Below are positions 44,634 to 48,203 of a DNA stretch of 48,203 nt, piece after piece. Below the pieces are notes generated by a model that was given only the letters and a program-made list of their open reading frames with translations, ran no database searches and was not told the origin of the DNA. The stretch's first letter is position 1; every line of letters begins with the position of its first letter. The position numbers and the translations under genes were made by a program. The stretch comes from a virus: IMG/VR virus record IMGVR_UViG_3300019487_000038, positions 1 to 48,203 of that record. One strand, given 5' to 3'.

Positions 44634-44715
44634 TGGCGGGCAAGGAGGGAGTCGAACCCACATTTTCATTCCAATTATGCACGTTTCGCTTAGAAGGCGA
44701 TGCCATTACATGCCC
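44634..44715 (-). tRNA. tRNA-Arg (TCT)
   Basis: Acceptor GGGCATG/CTTGCCC, discriminator G, encoded CCA. Anticodon loop CTTCTAA gives TCT (codon AGA). T-loop TTCGACT. Its first 10 nt overlap the end of the upstream CDS, whose TAA is inside the tRNA. Confidence 0.88.
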
Positions 44716-45080
44716 ATAAATTTTTTCACCGGGAGAAAAGAAGTCATCTTCCAACTTTTATCCCAATTGACGGTTCCATCGGGAAGTCCGTTGATACCGT
44801 CATAAATCTTGTCTCCATCTACCACAACCCAATGCCAACCACTTTTTCGCTTCGGGTCAGTCAGCTTTGCAATGCCAAGTGGAGGACGAGGCATCCGCTT
44901 CAATCTGTCGGGACATTCATATCCCAACTTTCGCAACCCCTTTACAAGTTGCTTTGTGTTTATCGGACCATCTTTACCTATCTTTTCTGCTGCAAGAGCA
45001 ACGGAAATTTCGGCAATGACAGCGACCGCAATTACACCACAATTCTTCTTTTTAAGACTTTGTTCAATCCATTGTCTCAT
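44706..45080 (-). CDS. Papain-like/C39-like cysteine peptidase-type protein
   Basis: The protein has 124 residues. The order NCGVIAVAVIAE (C14 at the N-terminus of a helix) and later GWHWVVVDGDKIYDG (H83 with D88/D90 following) is the Cys-His-Asp layout of C39/papain-like folds, in a very compact form. Such phage proteins may be peptidases, amidases or inactive relatives. A TATTTATC motif lies 2 nt before the ATG, directly at the 3' end of tRNA-Glu. Its stop lies inside tRNA-Arg. Confidence 0.62.
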   Translation of the reverse strand: MRQWIEQSLKKKNCGVIAVAVIAEISVALAAEKIGKDGPINTKQLVKGLRKLGYECPDRLKRMPRPPLGIAKLTDPKRKSGWHWVVVDGDKIYDGINGLPDGTVNWDKSWKMTSFLPVKKFMGM

Positions 45081-45082
45081 AG

Positions 45083-45089
45083 ATAAATA
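45083..45089 (-). promoter_or_regulatory. Late-promoter-like motif TATTTAT
   Basis: Minus strand ACCATATTTATCTATGAG; 2 nt before the ATG at 45080 and immediately after the CCA of tRNA-Glu. Confidence 0.48.
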
Positions 45090-45164
45090 TGGTAGCCTAC
45101 AAGGGTTCCGACCCCTTTTCTCAAGCTTGAAAGGCTTGTGTCCTAGCCACTAGACGAGTAGGCC
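45090..45164 (-). tRNA. tRNA-Glu (TTC) with altered T-loop
   Basis: Acceptor GGCCTAC/GTAGGCT, discriminator A, encoded CCA. Anticodon arm CAAGC-CTTTCAA-GCTTG gives TTC. T-stem AAGGG/CCCTT closes loop GTCGGAA (G54 and G58 instead of T54 and A58). The D-loop keeps GG. Confidence 0.82.
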
Positions 45165-45171
45165 ATAAAAA

Positions 45172-45339
45172 TCATTTCTGTAAAACACGAAGAACAAGCT
45201 TTGCCTTCTTCAACTTCTTTTCGGTCTTCTCGTACTCTTCGGGAGAAGAGTTCTTTTTGAAGTTGGCACTAGCCAAGCGGCGTTCCAGAAACGCAATATA
45301 TTCCTCTTCGTGCTTGATCCGTTTTTCGTTTGAGTTCAT
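45172..45339 (-). CDS. Small charged helical protein
   Basis: The protein has 55 residues (MNSNEKRIKHEEEYIAFLER), strongly charged and helical, probably a coiled coil. Its ATG overlaps the stop of the previous gene (ATGA), part of a chain of small overlapping genes. Confidence 0.55.
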   Translation of the reverse strand: MNSNEKRIKHEEEYIAFLERRLASANFKKNSSPEEYEKTEKKLKKAKLVLRVLQK

Positions 45340-45494
45340 GGACAATCATTCCACCCATTGCGATATGCCCGATGCAAATCCCGTTCCTTTCGGGTTTTCC
45401 CAAATGGATTACTATATGGACGTTTGCTCCGCTTGTCGTGCTCGCCCATACGATAAGCATCAATGATTTTACTGACCTGTTTTACTTCGCTCAT
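45336..45494 (-). CDS. Small RMF-like protein
   Basis: The protein has 52 residues. The C-terminal half, NPFGKTRKERDLHRAYRNGW, resembles the NPY...W..GW pattern of ribosome modulation factor-type and related small phage proteins; basic and helical. ATGA overlaps on both sides support that it is real. A ribosome-binding role is only suggested. Confidence 0.5.
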   Translation of the reverse strand: MSEVKQVSKIIDAYRMGEHDKRSKRPYSNPFGKTRKERDLHRAYRNGWNDCP

Positions 45495-45661
45495 GACTTT
45501 CGTTTGAATTCATCAGGAATCACTGGTTTTGCTTCGGTCTCTTCGGAGTAAATAACATACCCCGCCTTCGCCAAATTTTCTTTGAACTCAGCGAATGACA
45601 CTTGTCGGCTATCGGTCGTCCACTTGTAAAACCGATAAGCTTCAATTTCGGGCATCATCAT
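45491..45661 (-). CDS. Small unknown protein
   Basis: The protein has 56 residues from the ATG at 45661 (MMMPEIEAYRFYKWTTDSRQ); an in-frame ATG at 45685 is also possible. The chosen start makes an ATGA overlap with the upstream gene's stop. A beta-alpha pattern (SFAEFKENLAKAGYVIYSEE) but no known motif. Confidence 0.5.
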   Translation of the reverse strand: MMMPEIEAYRFYKWTTDSRQVSFAEFKENLAKAGYVIYSEETEAKPVIPDEFKRKS

Positions 45662-45795
45662 AGTTTCACCAGTTCTCCGTTGCATAGTTCATTTAACCAC
45701 GGGTCTCCGTCATTTGTTTTGCCAGAAGGCAAATATGGTTTGTGAGCAATATACTTCTTGCCACAAATTTCACAAACTACATCTCCCACCCGCAC
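45658..45795 (-). CDS. Small zinc-ribbon-like protein, GTG start
   Basis: The frame encodes 45 residues from a GTG at 45795 (VRVGDVVCEICGKKYIAHKP), with CEIC and a later Cys as possible zinc ligands. There is no ATG in this frame. A TTGACA-N17-TATGCT promoter ends 11 nt before the GTG, which supports this start. ATGA overlap with the next gene. Confidence 0.45.
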   Translation of the reverse strand: MRVGDVVCEICGKKYIAHKPYLPSGKTNDGDPWLNELCNGELVKL

Positions 45796-45874
45796 GGTAA
45801 GATTGGAGCATACGGGTTTCTTCGTCTTTTGTCAATGGCGTATTCGCCAATTTTTCTCGTTCTTCCCAAAGCAT
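45770..45874 (-). CDS. Possible very small protein
   Basis: The frame encodes 34 residues (MLWEEREKLANTPLTKDEET) starting 8 nt after the 3' end of tRNA-Leu(CAG) and ending within the following GTG-started gene. It may be a leader or a real microprotein; evidence is only the codon pattern and position. Confidence 0.3.
   Translation of the reverse strand: MLWEEREKLANTPLTKDEETRMLQSYRAGGRCSL
45807..45835 (-). promoter_or_regulatory. Possible sigma70-type promoter
   Basis: TTGACA (45835-45830), 17-nt spacer, TATGCT (45812-45807), 11 nt before the GTG at 45795. It lies inside the small frame 45770-45874, so either the promoter or that frame may be false. Confidence 0.4.
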
Positions 45875-45881
45875 TGGAAAT

Positions 45882-45959
45882 TGGTAGTCACGGTGAGATT
45901 CGAACTCACACTACCTACTTTCTGAGAGTAGTGCCTCCTACCAGTTGGGCTACGTGACC
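45882..45959 (-). tRNA. tRNA with CAG (Leu) anticodon, short variable loop
   Basis: Acceptor GGTCACG/CGTGACT, discriminator A, encoded CCA. Anticodon arm CTACT-CTCAGAA-AGTAG gives CAG (codon CUG). The variable loop is only ~5 nt (class I), unlike bacterial tRNA-Leu. T-loop TTCGAAT. Confidence 0.85.
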
Positions 45960-45960
45960 G

Positions 45961-46254
45961 TTATTTGTTATCAAGTTGCGTTTTTGTGTAAAGATACCTA
46001 TACAATTCCTCAGCATCGACATGCCAAAGAAGTTCGGTATCTCCTGAAATGATATTGATCGAGCAGTCTTCGGAAACCATGAAACGAGTTTCACGGTCGG
46101 CTCGCAATTCACGCAAGGTTTCCGTTTGTTCGGGACCAGTCTTGCCGTAAATTTTGATGTCATCCCGAATGGTGTAAACCTTCTCACCAGTTTTCTTGGT
46201 AACTTTCCCACCCACGGGAATCTCACTCGCAGCAATCAAAACCTTCATTGTCAT
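45961..46254 (-). CDS. Small beta-rich unknown protein
   Basis: The protein has 97 residues (MTMKVLIAASEIPVGGKVTK, VYTIRDDIKIYGKTGPEQTE). Beta-rich N-terminal two thirds, helical end. No recognised motif. It lies between tRNA-Leu(CAG) and tRNA-Leu(TAG), 1 nt and 4 nt away respectively. Confidence 0.58.
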   Translation of the reverse strand: MTMKVLIAASEIPVGGKVTKKTGEKVYTIRDDIKIYGKTGPEQTETLRELRADRETRFMVSEDCSINIISGDTELLWHVDAEELYRYLYTKTQLDNK

Positions 46255-46258
46255 AAAT

Positions 46259-46343
46259 TGGTAGCACTGAACGGATTCGAACCGATAATGGATGACGAGT
46301 TCTAAGCTCGTTGCTTGTTCCTGCTTCGCTTATCCACAGTGCC
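46259..46343 (-). tRNA. tRNA-Leu (TAG), overlapping a CDS
   Basis: Acceptor GGCACTG/CAGTGCT with G1-U72, discriminator A, encoded CCA. Anticodon arm ACGAG-CTTAGAA-CTCGT gives TAG. T-loop TTCGAAT. The D-region is ~5 nt longer than normal. The anticodon TAG is also the stop codon of the CDS ending at 46302. Confidence 0.68.
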
Positions 46344-46538
46344 ATGTTTTTTGGCGGCTTTAATGATAGCATTGTAGAATTTGTCTTCCATATCTACAAC
46401 TATCTCACCGCACATTTCAGCCACATAAACCATTAGTTTAGCTGTGACTTCAATTTTCTCTCGCTTGACCTTAGCCTCACGATACAGTTGCTCACCATAC
46501 CTTTCTATAAGCTCTTTGTCAAACGAAAACTTTTTCAT
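46302..46538 (-). CDS. Small helical protein, paralogue of its neighbour
   Basis: The protein has 78 residues. LIERYGEQLYREAKVKREKI and AEMCGEIVVDMEDKFYNAII correspond to LVKEYGEQTYRDRKRHND and VAEGCGLIEEHEERAFLKAI in the upstream gene, so the two arose by duplication. The last 13 codons and the TAG stop overlap tRNA-Leu(TAG). ATGA overlap with the upstream copy. Confidence 0.6.
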   Translation of the reverse strand: MKKFSFDKELIERYGEQLYREAKVKREKIEVTAKLMVYVAEMCGEIVVDMEDKFYNAIIKAAKKHGTVDKRSRNKQRA

Positions 46539-46846
46539 AGGAAGTTGGGAGGAAACTTGGTGGTTTTGGCATATCGGACGATTGCCTTCAAAAATGCTCG
46601 TTCCTCATGTTCTTCAATTAAGCCACATCCTTCAGCGACCAGAACCGAGCACCAAGCCGCATCTTCATAGGTGCGGCGAGTGTTTGGGAAATTTCCGTTG
46701 CCTTTGCATGGACCGTACTTTTTGTACGCATCGTTGTGTCGCTTACGGTCACGGTAAGTTTGCTCACCGTACTCTTTCACCAATTCCGAAGGGAATCTAC
46801 GGCGGCTTACAACTTTTGAGTTTCGTCCACTTTTTCTTTTAGGCAT
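46535..46846 (-). CDS. Small basic protein, paralogue of its neighbour
   Basis: The protein has 103 residues. A basic N-terminus (MPKRKSGRNSKVVSRRRFPS) precedes the helical part shared with the downstream gene, separated by an insertion (YGPCKGNGNFPNTRRTYEDA). Function unknown. It overlaps the upstream zinc-ribbon gene by 40 nt. Confidence 0.6.
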   Translation of the reverse strand: MPKRKSGRNSKVVSRRRFPSELVKEYGEQTYRDRKRHNDAYKKYGPCKGNGNFPNTRRTYEDAAWCSVLVAEGCGLIEEHEERAFLKAIVRYAKTTKFPPNFL

Positions 46847-47130
46847 AAGTCAGTATGTCCACAGGTGCAACGAAAACGAATTGCATCTTTTTTCACAGTG
46901 GCAAAGGTTACGTCTCTACGACAGTCGGCACAAATGAGTCCTTTTTCGGGGTCATTTATACACATTTTGTTTGTGCAACGACACTGAAAAATGGGTTGTT
47001 TTCCACTTGTAGCAACCACATACCTACCACCATAGTACATAGGTTCGTCACACACAAAACAGCGTATGTGCGAATAGGTAAGTGTTTTTTGAAAAGCCCT
47101 CCATTGGAGTAGTTCGTCCATCGTATTCAT
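46807..47130 (-). CDS. Multi-cysteine zinc-binding protein
   Basis: The protein has 107 residues from the ATG at 47130 (MNTMDELLQWRAFQKTLT). Cysteines occur in pairs: RCFVCDEPM, CRCTNKMC, CADCRRDV and FRCTCGHTDLC, giving two or three probable zinc knuckles. It may bind nucleic acid or ribosomes. The longer frame upstream runs into the tRNA at 47139 and is rejected. Confidence 0.6.
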   Translation of the reverse strand: MNTMDELLQWRAFQKTLTYSHIRCFVCDEPMYYGGRYVVATSGKQPIFQCRCTNKMCINDPEKGLICADCRRDVTFATVKKDAIRFRCTCGHTDLCLKEKVDETQKL

Positions 47131-47138
47131 AATGAAAA

Positions 47139-47215
47139 TGGTGCTGGTAGAGGGACTTGAACCCATACTACTCTGTTTTTGAGACAGATGCCTCCTTCCG
47201 TTGGGCTAAGGTGCC
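47139..47215 (-). tRNA. tRNA-Leu-like (CAA), chimeric and probably broken
   Basis: Anticodon arm TCTGT-CTCAAAA-ACAGA gives CAA; D-arm GCC/GGC as in tRNA-Leu(CAG). But the 5' strand GGCACCT does not pair with the 3' strand TACCAGC, and the T-stem ATGGG/CCCTC has two mismatches. The 3' part fits a different tRNA (expected GCTGGTA...GAGGG). It overlaps the HNH gene by 48 nt. Confidence 0.55.
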
Positions 47216-47689
47216 GTGTTTGTTTCGTCCTGCAAATGTCGTCTGTTGACTATTACAATTGGGACAAAGTAAACGTAAATTCTCTATTCGGTTATCATTG
47301 TTGATACCATTTTTGTGGTCAAATACCATGACTAACTTTTGACCGTTCCATTCGGGAGGTTGATTGCAAATTGAACATTTGTTTTTCAACAACCCCGCAG
47401 ACATCATTCGTTTTTTCAACGAAGTTCGACATACATATGGTGAATTTTCAACCAGTATTTCGTTCCACGAATACTGTGCATTCCATGAATGTCGTTTTCC
47501 CTTCAGATGTCCTTGACCAGTAAAATGTGATATGTCAACTTTGAGTCGAACGCAATCCCGCTTTATTTGGTCATAACTTCCACCCCCTTGTTGGGACTTC
47601 CCCAATTTTCCTAACACTTCACGAATTGAAAGTGATGATTTGATTATTCCTTTCAATTCATCATCAGTATATTTTCTTTGTTTTGGCAT
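47168..47689 (-). CDS. HNH endonuclease
   Basis: The protein has 173 residues. An N-terminal helical DNA-binding part (YTDDELKGIIKSSLSIREVL) is followed by an HNH core: CSICNQPPEWNGQKLVMVFD HKNG and NDNRIENLRLLCPNCNSQQT, with two CxxC pairs, the DH and the N-R-I-E-N-L-R element. This is a common phage HNH subfamily that normally ends soon after this core. Here the last ~20 residues (KHGTLAQRKEASVSKTE) are encoded by the 5' half of a tRNA-Leu-like gene, so the gene has merged with tRNA sequence. Confidence 0.88.
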   Translation of the reverse strand: MPKQRKYTDDELKGIIKSSLSIREVLGKLGKSQQGGGSYDQIKRDCVRLKVDISHFTGQGHLKGKRHSWNAQYSWNEILVENSPYVCRTSLKKRMMSAGLLKNKCSICNQPPEWNGQKLVMVFDHKNGINNDNRIENLRLLCPNCNSQQTTFAGRNKHGTLAQRKEASVSKTE

Positions 47690-47767
47690 ACATACTTCCT
47701 CTCTACATCAATAAGTATGCCATAACATTTCAAAGAACAAATAAAATAACAGTATGCGATTTCCTAC

Positions 47768-47887
47768 TTATATTTCGTACTTTCTCGTCTGTTGCGTCCT
47801 GTTGGAGAAGGTGTCGTTGTCTCTCCCCGAAGGAAACCTACAACCAAAGCAGCAAGACACGCCCCAATGGTTTACCGACTTAACCAT
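47768..47887 (-). CDS. Possible very small basic protein
   Basis: The frame encodes 39 residues (MVKSVNHWGVSCCFGCRFPS, then an Asn/Arg/Gln-rich end) starting 9 nt after tRNA-Pro(CGG). There is a CCFGC cluster. Support is limited to the clean frame and position; about 80 bp after it up to the HNH gene are AT-rich and hold nothing else recognisable. Confidence 0.4.
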   Translation of the reverse strand: MVKSVNHWGVSCCFGCRFPSGRDNDTFSNRTQQTRKYEI

Positions 47888-47896
47888 ACTGTAAAA

Positions 47897-47972
47897 TGGT
47901 CAGGATAATGGGATTTGAACCCATGCCTCAACGCCCCGAACGTTGCACGCTACCAAGCTACGCTATATCCTG
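47897..47972 (-). tRNA. tRNA-Pro (CGG)
   Basis: Acceptor CAGGATA/TATCCTG, discriminator A, encoded CCA. Anticodon arm CAACG-TTCGGGG-CGTTG gives CGG. Canonical D-loop GG and T-loop TTCAAAT. Confidence 0.92.
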
Positions 47973-48008
47973 AAAATGTAGGTCGAGCACGGAGTTGAAC
48001 CGTAATAT

Positions 48009-48022
48009 CTAGCGTACGCTAG
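48009..48022. repeat. 14-bp perfect palindrome
   Basis: CTAGCGTACGCTAG, next to two TTGACA elements 3 nt apart (48023-48028 and 48032-48037) on the minus strand. It may be an operator for the rightmost tRNA unit. No clear gene is seen from 47973 to the window end; a 48-codon plus-strand frame at 48048 is not convincing. Confidence 0.5.
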
Positions 48023-48203
48023 TGTCAACCCTGTCAATGTCTAGATCATGAACAAGGACAAGAAAATTCCGCAATATCTTGCTTGCATCCACTATCGTCA
48101 AATGCTCCGGTGGCACATATTGTCGGGATGCGTTTTCCGACTTTTCTCAACCCAACGAGGAGGGTATCACAGGAGTCGGTTGTTGTCAAGATAGAAAAAG
48201 AAA

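Noticed and set aside
45269-45463. Minus-strand frame of 64 codons
   Set aside because: The alternative frames 45172-45339 and 45336-45494 show ATGA coupling and better coding patterns; this frame is their shadow.
1-48203. CRISPR arrays, insertion sequences, integrase
   Set aside because: No regularly spaced repeats of CRISPR type, no transposase or integrase genes and no terminal inverted repeats were seen.

Overview
The window looks like part of the genome of a large, contractile-tailed phage (Caudoviricetes, distantly T4-like). Evidence: a baseplate wedge J-like gp6 homologue, a gp25-like wedge protein, a gp5-like spike/hub protein, a gp55-like late sigma factor, PhoH, tail-collar fibres and 19 tRNA genes with recognisable anticodons. 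Nearly everything is on the minus strand with very short spacers or ATGA overlaps. Only three small plus-strand genes are proposed (30014, 38067 and, weakly, 35420). The host is not identified. Two secreted fibronectin-III proteins resemble those of Verrucomicrobia-type bacteria, and the kdsC- and IscU-like genes suggest a Gram-negative host; this is inference only.

Layout. 1-28954 is the virion and late-gene region: tail and fibre proteins, baseplate genes, the gp55-like factor, membrane proteins and PhoH. At least five free-standing homing endonuclease genes sit exactly between genes here (1047, 10076, 13015, 16181, 20199). A terminator at about 29003 follows a block of small genes. 30355-31756 is a tRNA array whose spacers are themselves structured. 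31820-37909 holds small accessory and metabolic genes: CoaD, an APS-kinase-like P-loop kinase, a YhaM-like HD hydrolase, and an operon of two secreted Fn3 proteins plus a membrane protein. 38067-41049 contains a LAGLIDADG-like gene, a KdsC-like phosphatase and a compact alanyl-tRNA-synthetase-like protein. 42015-44629 carries an ExbB/ExbD-like membrane pair with a glycine-rich membrane partner, and IscU. 44634-47972 mixes tRNAs with very small overlapping genes and an HNH gene.

Expression. Two promoter classes are visible. The first is a TATTTAT-containing motif (consensus about RATATTTATR) placed 2-8 nt before many start codons; it probably serves the gp55-like factor. The second is a sigma70-type TTGACA-N16/17-TANNNT promoter, whose -10 box often lies only 6-11 nt before the start codon. 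Both imply leaderless or nearly leaderless mRNAs, while a few genes keep clear Shine-Dalgarno sites.

Most unusual content. (i) Three tRNA-Ala genes (GGC, TGC, CGC anticodons, all with G3:U70) occur with an AlaRS-like catalytic-core protein. (ii) Two tRNAs (Ser-TGA, Val-GAC) share the same non-canonical T-loop AGCGTTA, with a matching D-loop change. (iii) There is an ExbB/ExbD-like module. (iv) A CDS stop codon coincides with a tRNA anticodon. (v) A tRNA-Leu-like gene has been made chimeric next to an HNH gene.
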